From Candidatus Woesearchaeota archaeon (GTDB taxonomy: Archaea; Nanobdellota; Nanobdellia; UBA10117; GCA-020343615), in NCBI GenBank assembly GCA_020343615.1, contig CP070803.1, positions 328,325 through 369,087 on the forward strand: a stretch of 40,763 bases of DNA. Reading direction: 5' to 3'. The notes beneath the pieces are model-generated. The model saw nothing but the letters and a program-made list of their open reading frames with translations, was not told where the DNA came from and ran no database searches. This document shows, piece after piece, positions 15,690-23,219 of the stretch (the first letter of the stretch is position 1; the number at the start of each line of letters is the position of its first letter). The position numbers were made by a program, and so were the translations under genes.

Positions 15690-15709
15690 CGAGAGGCTCA
15701 GATGAATTG

Positions 15710-15741
15710 CCCTCTTTTCAATTTCTCGAAAAAGAGTTTAG
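15710..15741 (-). other. probable D-loop intron of tRNA-Glu (32 nt)
   Basis: The insert follows GTCCGG of the D-loop and precedes CAATTCAT. It contains a 7-bp hairpin, CTCTTTT/AAAAGAG, around an 11-nt loop. Removing it leaves a 13-base D-loop. A non-canonical position of this kind is known in some archaeal tRNAs. A full bulge-helix-bulge is not obvious, so the splice form may be relaxed. Confidence 0.65.
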
Positions 15742-15765
15742 CCGGACTACACTACAGGGGCATGA

Positions 15766-16104
15766 TTATTTCTTATAAGATTTCTTTTTAAAAACTTTCT
15801 TTAATCTTTCAAAATGAGTAAGACTAAATATACCTAATAAGCCATATACTAATAACATGAATAATCCAGTAAGACTGTTTGCTTCACTATAAATAACTGA
15901 CAAGGGAGTAAATATAAAAATAGGAGTAAGTATCAAGTATAAAATATAGAATCCGAAGTGTTTTCTAATTTCTTCATTACTTTTGTTGTCTTTTAGTAAT
16001 TTCCTTTCAAATATTTCCAGATAAATAATTGAACCAATAAAAAGAACCATTGCTAGATTTGCGAGAGTACTGAAATATACCAAACAGTTTCCAACACATT
16101 CCAT
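15766..16104 (-). CDS. hypothetical membrane protein, about three transmembrane helices
   Basis: A 112-residue protein with hydrophobic helices at about 10-28, 50-70 and 78-97 and a strongly basic tail (LKKVFKKKSYKK). The N-terminus has two cysteines (MECVGNC). Its ATG is only 5 nt from the 3' end of tRNA-Arg and its stop is close to the 5' end of tRNA-Glu, so all three may lie on one precursor transcript processed by tRNA maturation enzymes. Family unknown. Confidence 0.65.
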   Translation of the reverse strand: MECVGNCLVYFSTLANLAMVLFIGSIIYLEIFERKLLKDNKSNEEIRKHFGFYILYLILTPIFIFTPLSVIYSEANSLTGLFMLLVYGLLGIFSLTHFERLKKVFKKKSYKK

Positions 16105-16109
16105 TTTAG

Positions 16110-16183
16110 TGGGCCTGACCGGATTCGAACCGGCGTATAGTGGTCCGAAGCCACCCAGGATATCCAGACTACCTCACAGGCCC
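16110..16183 (-). tRNA. tRNA-Arg (TCG)
   Basis: A 74-nt cloverleaf: acceptor GGGCCTG/CAGGCCC with A73, D-stem AGG/CCT, anticodon stem GGTGG/CCACT with loop CTTCGGA (anticodon TCG), variable loop ATAC and T-arm GCCGG-TTCGAAT-CCGGT. No intron and no encoded CCA. Confidence 0.95.
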
Positions 16184-16214
16184 GAATAGAAATGGTAAAA
16201 ATCCACTTAAAAAG

Positions 16215-16655
16215 TTATGGTTTTCCAGAATAAGGGAATTCAAAGTAACTTACATCTGCTGGTTGTCCAGGAATTTCAAAAAGAAACTTTTTACAAGTAC
16301 CAAATGAAAGACTTTGAACATTAAAATCTTTCTTTTTCAGTATTTGCTCTAACTTCTTAACAAACCCTAGAGCTTTTTTTGGAGTTGCAATTTTATTAGA
16401 TAGATGAACAAAAGGTATAACTAAAATTTTATTTAATTTATAGAATTGGTTGTTAAGTTCTTCAATCCTCTTAACCAATTGTTCCAAGTACTCCTCTTTA
16501 TCGCCCTTTTCAATACAAATCTATACCCCGATTATATCATTAAATTTTTTTATTCCTCTATTAAATTCCCTATAATCACGTATTCCCTTGGGCCGCGTTG
16601 ACTTTTTAGTATCTTTATTCTCAACTCTCTTAAAACGCCAAATTATCCCTTTCAT
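16215..16655 (-). pseudogene. threonyl-tRNA-editing-domain protein with in-frame amber codon
   Basis: The ATG at 16655 overlaps the asnS stop as ATGA, and one frame runs 146 codons to 16215, the usual length of the archaeal ThrRS editing domain (DTD-like fold), interrupted only by TAG at 16521-16523 (codon 45). Matching blocks lie on both sides of the stop: IIGV before it, then ICIEKGDKEE, LVIPFVHLSNKIATP (catalytic-region His kept) and SFGTCKKFLFEIPGQP (Lys kept; the usual Tyr before it is Cys). The stop falls where relatives have a hydrophobic residue. A TTG at 16487 could start a 90-residue remainder. Either a recent nonsense mutation, suppressed UAG or a base error; family members hydrolyse Ser-tRNA-Thr. 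Confidence 0.7.
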
Positions 16656-17932
16656 GGTTTTATCCTATCTGGGGTCCTAGGGAAAGCAATGGTGTCTCTT
16701 ATATTATCTATCCCAGTTAACCATTGTACTACTCTTTCTACACCTAATCCAAATCCAGAATGAGGTATGGAACCATATCTTCTCGTGTCAAGATAGAATT
16801 CATAATCCTTAGGATTCTCTCCCTGAGCTTTTAATCTCTCAACTATTTTTTTAATATCTGGCTCTCGAGTACTTGCTCCAATTAATTCAAGTCCATCCCC
16901 AAGCATATCATATCCTTGAACTGTCTCTTTATCCTCAGGATCCTCTTTCATGTAAAATGCTTTAACTTTTTTAGGATAATGAGTCACTATCACTGGTTTT
17001 TTGTAGTGAGAACATATTTTCTTTTCTTCAATTGTTCTTAGATCCTTACCAAAAGGAACCTTCATCCCATCCTTTTTCAATAATTCTAGAGCCTTCCTGT
17101 AAGTTATTCTTGGAAAAGGAGGCTTTATAGCAGCTATTTCTTTAGGATCTTTTCCTAAAAATTGCAACTCTTTCTTACAATCCTTTGCTACTTTTTGAGC
17201 AACATATGAGATTAATTCTTCACCCAGTTTCTGTAATCCTTCAAAATCCTGCCAAGCTGTCTCAACTTCTGCATGCCAATACTCAGTTAAGTGCCTAGAA
17301 GTTATTGATTTTTCAGCCCTGAATGACGGAGCTATGCAATATATTTTTTCCAATGCAAAGATGCCAGCTTCAGCATAAAGTTGCCAGGTCTGAGCTAAAA
17401 ATGCTTTTTCTTTGAAGTATTTAACTTCAAATTGTGTTGACCCACTCTCTCCTGCAGCACATGTGAGTATTGGAGATTGATATTCATAGTATCCGTTCTT
17501 CCTGAAGTACTCATGTATGGCTTCAAAAACCTTAGAACGGACTTTTAATATGCTAGTAATCTCTCTGCTTCTAATCCACAAATGTCTTACATCTCTTAGA
17601 AATTCAGCACTTTTATCTCTTGTAATTGGGAATACTTCAGATAAACCAATTATCTTAAGATTAGAGATTCTAATCTCATAACCAGTAGGAGCTCTTTTGT
17701 CTTTATGAACCGTTCCTGTTAATTCACAAGAACTTTCAATGGTTATTTTTTGAGCTTCTTTCCACGATTTAGAGTCAGCTTTGATAACTCCTTGTATTAT
17801 GTTAGAGTAATCTCTCAATATAATAAATATAAGCTTCTTCTGCTCTCTCTTTCTGTAAACCCATCCACGTAAGTTTACTTTTTCCCCTTCAAACTTAGTG
17901 TTCAGTACAGAATCGATATTTTTAAATATCAT
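16652..17932 (-). CDS. asnS: asparaginyl-tRNA synthetase
   Basis: The 426-residue class IIb enzyme has an N-terminal OB-fold for the anticodon (about 15-105; VNLRGWVYRKREQKKLIFIILRD) and a catalytic domain. AsnRS rather than AspRS is indicated by SFRAEKSITSRHLTEYWHAEVE (motif 2 region) and PHSGFGLGVERVVQWL (motif 3). Length matches the family. A TATA-like TTTATATTA lies about 30 nt before the ATG, so the mRNA should be leaderless. The editing-domain gene overlaps its stop. With AsnRS present, Asn-tRNA need not be made by transamidation, while the Gln route uses GatDE. Confidence 0.92.
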   Translation of the reverse strand: MIFKNIDSVLNTKFEGEKVNLRGWVYRKREQKKLIFIILRDYSNIIQGVIKADSKSWKEAQKITIESSCELTGTVHKDKRAPTGYEIRISNLKIIGLSEVFPITRDKSAEFLRDVRHLWIRSREITSILKVRSKVFEAIHEYFRKNGYYEYQSPILTCAAGESGSTQFEVKYFKEKAFLAQTWQLYAEAGIFALEKIYCIAPSFRAEKSITSRHLTEYWHAEVETAWQDFEGLQKLGEELISYVAQKVAKDCKKELQFLGKDPKEIAAIKPPFPRITYRKALELLKKDGMKVPFGKDLRTIEEKKICSHYKKPVIVTHYPKKVKAFYMKEDPEDKETVQGYDMLGDGLELIGASTREPDIKKIVERLKAQGENPKDYEFYLDTRRYGSIPHSGFGLGVERVVQWLTGIDNIRDTIAFPRTPDRIKP

Positions 17933-18035
17933 AAGTATTATTTTTAGGCATGTATAATATAAATTTTTTTAGCAAAAAACCAGTGAAAAGTAAAGGTTTA
18001 TATATAAGTTTTGCATCGTTATAGAGTAGTTACAA

Positions 18036-18581
18036 ATGAGAAACATTCAGTTGCTAGAGGAAATAGGCTTCGAACTAGATCCTGAGACAAAGAGAGTTCT
18101 TGAGATTTTAGAAAAGGAGCCTGAAGTGAATGAGAAGTTTCTAGCGCAAGCTTTAGGTACAAAGATTAATACTGTGCGTAAAGCGTTGTATAAACTAATG
18201 CATTCTGGTTTTGTGTCTTACAAGAAGAAGAGAGACAAAGATAAACAGTGGTGGTATCTTTATTACTGGACATTGAATCCTAGAAGGATTAAGGACGTAT
18301 GGGTTCAACACAAGAAAAGAGAGCTAAAAAAGAGAGAGACTGAACTAAAAACAGAACAAGGAAATGAATTTGAATGTGAAAGAGGCTGTAAGAAATTTGA
18401 TTACAATGAAGCCCTAGAAAGTGAATTTAAGTGCCCTTATTGTGATTCTGGAATGGTTGAAGTTGATACTAGTGAAGAGGTAGAGACTCTAAAGAAAGAA
18501 ATTGAAGAGATAGAAGAAGAACTTAAACAAAAAGCAAAAGATGCAGAAGATACTGAAAAGACCGAACCCGAGAATTCTTAA
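18036..18581 (+). CDS. tfe: transcription factor E, alpha subunit (TFE)
   Basis: The 181-residue factor stabilises the open promoter complex with RNA polymerase. An extended winged helix (about 10-100; KFLAQALGTKINTVRKALYKLMHSGFV) is followed by a zinc ribbon (about 114-142; CERGC and CPYC) and an acidic coiled-coil tail (about 148-181). Archaeal TFE-alpha is about 180 aa, so this is complete. A TATA element TTTATATATAAG at about 17997-18008 lies the right distance upstream. Confidence 0.94.
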   Translation: MRNIQLLEEIGFELDPETKRVLEILEKEPEVNEKFLAQALGTKINTVRKALYKLMHSGFVSYKKKRDKDKQWWYLYYWTLNPRRIKDVWVQHKKRELKKRETELKTEQGNEFECERGCKKFDYNEALESEFKCPYCDSGMVEVDTSEEVETLKKEIEEIEEELKQKAKDAEDTEKTEPENS

Positions 18582-18619
18582 TAACTTTTATAAAACTTCA
18601 TTTAGTAATACTAATATAT

Positions 18620-19186
18620 ATGAAAGTGAAACTTATACTCATATTAGTAATAATTATATTTGCGATCTCTAGTGTTTTTATTTATATACGCTTTAATCAA
18701 GATAAATATAATCTTCCTGCAGGAATAGCTGAACTGAGACAGGGATTAAAAACGGGAGACTATAGTTACTGTGATGAAGCTAAGGATTACAGGTATCGAT
18801 GTATAGCTGAAATAGAACTGGAAAAAAAACTTGAAGTTGAATATAATTGCTGTTCAGCAGATAATTGCAATAGACCAGAATGTTTTAAATATATAGCCTG
18901 TGGGTCTGGTAGTTCTTCATTAGCAGGATGTCCGATAGAAGAATATTGTGCAGTAGATCAAATTTGGTTATGTGAAGCTACTGGAGGAGTATCAAATGTT
19001 AGTACGAATGAATCTCAATATCTTTATTCAGAACATGTTCCTAGAGGTTTCTGCAATTGTTCTGATAGTAGACAATTTATTCAGAATTATGGATGTGCAG
19101 ACTGCGATTCTTTTGAACACGAAGAAACAAGAGAATATTGTAGAAAATCAAATTGGGGTTATTTTAGAAAATACTGTGATTATTAA
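18620..19186 (+). CDS. cysteine-rich extracytoplasmic protein
   Basis: A 188-residue protein with an N-terminal hydrophobic anchor or signal (about 4-24) followed by a domain containing 16 cysteines in some 140 residues (for example NCC, CNCS, CADC). The cysteine density and export signal suggest a disulfide-bonded surface protein; zinc or cluster binding is less likely outside the cell. The TATA box CTTTTATAAAA lies about 30 nt upstream. It ends 3 nt before the 3' end of the convergent tRNA-Gln. I recognise no family. Confidence 0.6.
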   Translation: MKVKLILILVIIIFAISSVFIYIRFNQDKYNLPAGIAELRQGLKTGDYSYCDEAKDYRYRCIAEIELEKKLEVEYNCCSADNCNRPECFKYIACGSGSSSLAGCPIEEYCAVDQIWLCEATGGVSNVSTNESQYLYSEHVPRGFCNCSDSRQFIQNYGCADCDSFEHEETREYCRKSNWGYFRKYCDY

Positions 19187-19189
19187 GTA

Positions 19190-19262
19190 TAGCCCCGCCA
19201 GGATTCGAACCTAGGTCATCGGCTCCAAAGGCCGATATGATTGGCCACTACACCACGGGGCT
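19190..19262 (-). tRNA. tRNA-Gln (TTG)
   Basis: A 73-nt cloverleaf: acceptor AGCCCCG/CGGGGCT with A73, D-arm GTG/CAT, anticodon stem TCGGC/GCCGA with loop CTTTGGA (anticodon TTG), variable loop TGAC and T-arm CTAGG-TTCGAAT-CCTGG. The first pair is A1-U72, unlike the G1-C72 of tRNA-Glu. With GatD and GatE present it is presumably charged with Glu and then amidated. Confidence 0.95.
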
Positions 19263-19356
19263 GTAAGAATTAATCGTTGATTCTTAATTTATAAGGTTTA
19301 TTATCTAAGAAATAGAACAAATATTTTTATATCTTTACTATCAAGTAGCTAAAAAA

Positions 19357-19884
19357 ATGCTCTCAGTTATTGAAGTTACACCGAACACTAGTCTAGAAGG
19401 CATAATTGATGCCTCTGCGAAAGATATTGAAAAGAAGGCCGAAGATTACCTTGATTTGGATATTAGCAATGTTAAGAGATATCACAGATACACTATTGAT
19501 GCGGAATTAGAAGACAAAGAAGTAGAGTTAGTAGAAGATAAGATTTTCAAAAAGAATAGCAGAAAAACTTCTTTGAATAAACCTATTGCAGAAAGATACT
19601 GTATTGATTTTGATTCAGCCACGCCACCTCATCCGGTATTTGAACTTATTCAAGAAAAAGGTAAAGTTTCAACAAAAGAAATGTATGAAGATTTTAACAT
19701 GGGTTTTGGAATGTATGTAATCGTAACACCTAAAGAAGTATATAAAACTTTGAAAACACTTAAGGGATATAAAGTAGGAGATCAAGAAATTAAAGCAGAA
19801 GTAATAGGAAAAATAACTAACGATCATACAGATATTAATATAATTGCTTATGACGATTCGGAAATTACTTACCCAACAACTTAG
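19357..19884 (+). CDS. PurS-like / PurM C-terminal domain fusion
   Basis: The 175-residue protein has two parts. Residues 1-85 resemble PurS (or the PurS-like start of PurL), with VTPNTSLEG, a helix, and the closing SLNKPIAERYCIDF. Residues 88-160 match the C-terminal domain of AIR synthetase PurM: PVFELIQEKGKVSTKEMYED followed by FNMGFGMYVIV and a final strand-helix-strand. The N-terminal ATP-binding domain of PurM is absent, so it cannot be a complete AIR synthetase alone. It lies 79 nt before purD. It could be a scaffold subunit for a separate PurL or PurM, or a remnant kept for a new role. Confidence 0.65.
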   Translation: MLSVIEVTPNTSLEGIIDASAKDIEKKAEDYLDLDISNVKRYHRYTIDAELEDKEVELVEDKIFKKNSRKTSLNKPIAERYCIDFDSATPPHPVFELIQEKGKVSTKEMYEDFNMGFGMYVIVTPKEVYKTLKTLKGYKVGDQEIKAEVIGKITNDHTDINIIAYDDSEITYPTT

Positions 19885-19963
19885 TTTATTCCTTAATTAT
19901 ATTTTTTACTACGTAAAAGTTTAAAAAATGAAACATTCTCAAATAAAAGAAAGGTGATAGAAA

Positions 19964-21334
19964 ATGTCTGATCCTAAAGTTTTAATATTAGGTAGTAGCG
20001 CCAGAGAAGAAGCCTTGAAACAGGCATTAGAAAGAGACCAAGATGTTAAATCAGTTTATGTTGCTCCGGGAAATGGAGCTACAAAAAAAGATGGAAAGAA
20101 TCTATTTTTAGAATCCTATGACCCTCTTTATATTGCTCAGTATGTTTCTCAATATAACTCTATAACACCAGATCTTAATTTAATTATTGTAGGATCTGAA
20201 AATGACTTAAAAAAAGGAATTACAAATGAGTTTCAAGCAGATGAAAAATTACCGCCAGTATTTGGACCAACAAAAGAAGCAGCAATAATTGAAACAGACA
20301 AAGGTTTTTCATCAGAATTAATGTTTTATAATATGATACCTACCCCAATACCTGAAACTTTTCATACTGCTGAAGGTGCTAGGAGTCACATAAAAATGGA
20401 GTATCCTGATGGAAGAGTTGTAATTAAAGCAGTAGGTCCGGCATCAGGTAAAGGAGTCAGAGTTTGTGATAATTGGGAGGATGTAAATAAAGCACTTGAT
20501 GATATCTTAATAAAAAAGATGTATGGTTCTGCAGGAGACAGAGTTGTAGTCCAAGAACGACTTGATGGCTTGGAGGCATCTGTTGTTGCAGTTACTAATG
20601 GGAGAGATTTTGTTACTTTTCCCGTAACCCAGGATCACAAAAATTTACTTCCAGGAGACAAAGGCGAAATGACTGGAGGAATGGGAGCATATGGTCCTGC
20701 ACCAATTGCTAAAGGGCAAGAAGAAATATTCGAAGAGCAATTTATTCGCCCAACTATTACAACATTAAAAAAAGAAGGTATAGAGTACAGAGGAACATTA
20801 TATTTCGCATTAATGAATACAACAGCGGGCTGGAAATGTTTGGAGATAAATGCAAGATTCCCGAATCCAGAAACAATACCAATTGTTATGTTATTGGATG
20901 AAGGTTCTAAACTCTATGACTTGTTCTATAAAGCTGCTAAAGGAGAGCAAATTAGTCAAAATATGTTGAAATTCAAGGAAGGAGCAGTTTGCGATATAGT
21001 AATTGCTACAGATGGATATTCACAGCCTGAAAGAAAAGCTGAATACAGGGCAAATTTAAATTCAAAAATTCTTGGTTTAAAAGAAGCATCCGAAGTACCC
21101 GAAGTACAAATATTTCATGCTGGAACTAGCTATACACATCCGAATTTCTATAATTCTGGGGGAAGGGTTCTTAATGTGGCAGCATGGGCTCCTAATTTAG
21201 ACGAAGCTATGCAACATGCAAATGAAGCAGCTAGCAAGATAAGATTTGAGAACGGTAAGCAGATTTACCGTCCAGATATTGGCTGGAAAGCTAATTTAAC
21301 CTTAGATGCATACCTTAAAGATATTGGGAAATAA
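19964..21334 (+). CDS. purD: phosphoribosylamine-glycine ligase (GAR synthetase)
   Basis: The 456-residue ATP-grasp enzyme joins glycine to phosphoribosylamine in purine synthesis. The N-terminal domain begins VLILGSSAREEAL with the APGNGAT motif (about 34-40); the ATP-grasp core has VVIKAVGPASGKGV (about 152-165), MTGGMGAYGP (about 240-249) and the metal-binding CLEINARFPNPET (about 302-314). The C-terminal domain contains GGRVLNV. A strong AGGTGAT site precedes the ATG. The stop overlaps the ATG of the decayed PRTase gene as TAATG, so they were an operon. Confidence 0.92.
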   Translation: MSDPKVLILGSSAREEALKQALERDQDVKSVYVAPGNGATKKDGKNLFLESYDPLYIAQYVSQYNSITPDLNLIIVGSENDLKKGITNEFQADEKLPPVFGPTKEAAIIETDKGFSSELMFYNMIPTPIPETFHTAEGARSHIKMEYPDGRVVIKAVGPASGKGVRVCDNWEDVNKALDDILIKKMYGSAGDRVVVQERLDGLEASVVAVTNGRDFVTFPVTQDHKNLLPGDKGEMTGGMGAYGPAPIAKGQEEIFEEQFIRPTITTLKKEGIEYRGTLYFALMNTTAGWKCLEINARFPNPETIPIVMLLDEGSKLYDLFYKAAKGEQISQNMLKFKEGAVCDIVIATDGYSQPERKAEYRANLNSKILGLKEASEVPEVQIFHAGTSYTHPNFYNSGGRVLNVAAWAPNLDEAMQHANEAASKIRFENGKQIYRPDIGWKANLTLDAYLKDIGK

Positions 21335-21607
21335 TGGGATTCCAAGCAACAAGTAACTACTACGTGGATTTGATTAGACAATCAACAAGAAGGATATTAA
21401 AAAATCTTTCAGCATATGAAATACAACAAAAACAATTGGATTTTATATAAGATAGCGGCTTAAGAGCTAAATTAATTGTCAGAGGATAAACCTTTAGTGT
21501 TTTTTACAGATCGTAAGTTCCAGATTGAGAAATCAAGTAGATTTAGAATTATAAAACCCAAAGGAAGAGATGTAAAAATAATAGATGATTATATCATGAG
21601 ACTATAA
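21334..21607 (+). pseudogene. orotate-phosphoribosyltransferase-like remnant
   Basis: Two protein-like pieces lie in different frames between purD and elp3. The first, from ATG 21334 to a stop at 21450, contains SNYYVDLIRQSTR, like the SxYYVD segment at the start of OPRT (PyrE). The second, 21476-21607, contains KPLVFFTDRK and GRDVKIIDDYI, like the KP...VRK and PRPP-binding VxIIDD segments of the same family. The middle of the gene is missing and stops separate the pieces. I infer a decayed pyrE-like gene formerly coupled to purD. The rest of the 334-nt gap up to elp3 holds nothing I can identify. Confidence 0.5.
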
Positions 21608-21668
21608 CATAAAAAGATACACTCTGAAAGATATAGACACCGCTTGGATCTGAATTAAGTTATTCAGG

Positions 21669-23171
21669 TTAAACCTTTTTCCACATATAAGGACCTTTTA
21701 ATTTGTAGCCTAATTTTCTATAATATTCTCGAACGCCAACTCCAGAAATAATAATCATCTTAGATTTGCCTTCTTTTTTAGCAATTTCTTCAGCTTTCTT
21801 CAGCAATTTCCTACCCCAACCTTTATGCTGAATTATACCTAATTTTCCAATAGGAGCCACGCTTCCATAAACATGGAGTTCTCTTATTAGAGCAGTATTT
21901 CCTGGAATAATTCGTAATCTACAAAAGCCTAAAAGAATATCTTCTTTTGTATCTTCAGCTGAGATAAAGTATTCAGTTCCTTCAGATGCTTTATACTTCT
22001 CAACTAACAATTCTACATTTTTAGGTTCTTTCTTTCTTTTAATTAAACTATGCCCCACTTCCCTGAACCTAATTTCTTTAGTCTTTACTCCGCTTTGTTC
22101 TATTACTTCACGTAGATTACTTGTCTTAGGACCAGCTTGAATGAATCTTGCAGGAATATCCCTTTGAACCCTCATAATTCTAAGCCATTTTGGAGCTATA
22201 TCATATATCTCAATCAAGAGTTCTTTCATATATTCCTCATTTATAGCAGTATAATGTCCATTTTCCCACATGTCATACAATTTTGTACCCTTTATGACAA
22301 GTGTGGGGTAGATCTTTAACATGTCTGGCTTGAAGTCAGGATTCTTAAAGAGCTCTTTAAACATTTTTACATCTCTTTTAAAATTAGAACCTGGCAATCC
22401 TGGCATCACTTGATACAGTACCTTGAATGCAGCATTCTTTAAGTTCTGAGTAGAATCAACAGTAGCCTTTAGCTCATGACCTCTTTCTATTTTTTTTAGA
22501 ATATCTGGAAATATTGATTGAACTCCTAATTCTATTCTTGTGGCTCCGAGTTCTAGGAATCTGTCTATATTCACGTAATCAGGCCTTGTTTCTATAGTTA
22601 AACCTGTAACCCTATTCTTAGCTTTTTCATTTATCTTTTGAGCTTCTTTTAATGTACGTGACTTTTTTCCATTAAAAGCATCAAATGCTCTTTTGACAAA
22701 ATTCTTCTGATAACTCCAAGGTAAATCTGGGAAAGTTCCACCCATTATAATTAGTTCATTCTTATCTGTAGAATGTCCAACATCCTGTAGCTGTTTTAAC
22801 CTGTTTTTAACTTGTTTATAAGGATCATATTTGTTTAACCTGGCTCTCAAAGCAGCAGGTTCATAGCCAGTATAGCTCTGTGGAGCCTCAGAGCCTTTAG
22901 GGCAGTAAATGCATTCTCCAGGACAAGGAGAAGGTTTTGCCATTATAGCCACAACAGAAACCCCAGAAATAGTTCTAGTAGGTTTGGTGATTAGCAACTT
23001 TCTCACTTTAGGATTAGAAGAATATTCTAATATCTTAGAGTTCAAAGGAAGGTCAGCAAGCTTGTATTTCTTAGCTAACTTCTTCTTTAATGCTTCAATT
23101 TCTCTACGATTAGTTACTCTACCAGATTCAATTTCTTTTACGACTTCCTTACAAAATTTCTCTAATGTCAT
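21669..23171 (-). CDS. elp3: Elp3: tRNA uridine-34 carboxymethyltransferase (radical SAM/GNAT)
   Basis: About 500 residues: a radical-SAM domain with the CPGECIYCPKG cluster motif (cysteines about 83, 87 and 90), GGTFPDLPW and TGLTIETRPDYV, and a C-terminal GNAT domain (about 380-500; GWGRKLLKKAEEIAKKEG binds acetyl-CoA, ending YYRKLGYKLKGPYMWK). Archaeal Elp3 acts alone to make carboxymethyl-uridine at wobble position 34. I choose ATG 23171 rather than 23180 because it lies 24.5 nt from the TATA palindrome at 23191-23200. Confidence 0.94.
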   Translation of the reverse strand: MTLEKFCKEVVKEIESGRVTNRREIEALKKKLAKKYKLADLPLNSKILEYSSNPKVRKLLITKPTRTISGVSVVAIMAKPSPCPGECIYCPKGSEAPQSYTGYEPAALRARLNKYDPYKQVKNRLKQLQDVGHSTDKNELIIMGGTFPDLPWSYQKNFVKRAFDAFNGKKSRTLKEAQKINEKAKNRVTGLTIETRPDYVNIDRFLELGATRIELGVQSIFPDILKKIERGHELKATVDSTQNLKNAAFKVLYQVMPGLPGSNFKRDVKMFKELFKNPDFKPDMLKIYPTLVIKGTKLYDMWENGHYTAINEEYMKELLIEIYDIAPKWLRIMRVQRDIPARFIQAGPKTSNLREVIEQSGVKTKEIRFREVGHSLIKRKKEPKNVELLVEKYKASEGTEYFISAEDTKEDILLGFCRLRIIPGNTALIRELHVYGSVAPIGKLGIIQHKGWGRKLLKKAEEIAKKEGKSKMIIISGVGVREYYRKLGYKLKGPYMWKKV

Positions 23172-23190
23172 GATTTTCATTTAATAAGTC

Positions 23191-23200
23191 TTTTATATAA
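23191..23200. promoter_or_regulatory. TATA box shared by elp3 and the M23-like gene
   Basis: TTTTATATAA is centred at 23195.5, exactly 24.5 nt from the elp3 ATG (23171) on one side and 24.5 nt from the ATG at 23220 on the other. Its TTATATAA core is palindromic. Confidence 0.55.
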
Positions 23201-23219
23201 CCTTTTTGAATCTAATATT

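Larger units (their letters stand above)
15633..15761 (-). tRNA. tRNA-Glu (CTC) with two probable introns
   Basis: The acceptor GCCCCTG pairs with CGGGGGC and A73 is present; the T-arm is TCGGG-TTCAAAT-CCCGA. A normal fold needs two insertions removed: 32 nt in the D-loop (about 15710-15741) and 22 nt after G37 (about 15668-15689). The spliced product is 75 nt with D-stem GTG/CAT, D-loop TAGTCCGGCAATT as in archaeal tRNA-Glu, anticodon stem TGAGC/GCTTG, loop C-T-CTC-G-A and a four-base variable loop. Anticodon CTC is assigned on that basis. Intron ends can shift by one base. Confidence 0.8.

Noticed and set aside
16521-16523. UAG as pyrrolysine or a recoded sense codon
   Set aside because: UAG ends other genes in the window normally and no Pyl machinery is visible; a single case in one gene does not support recoding.
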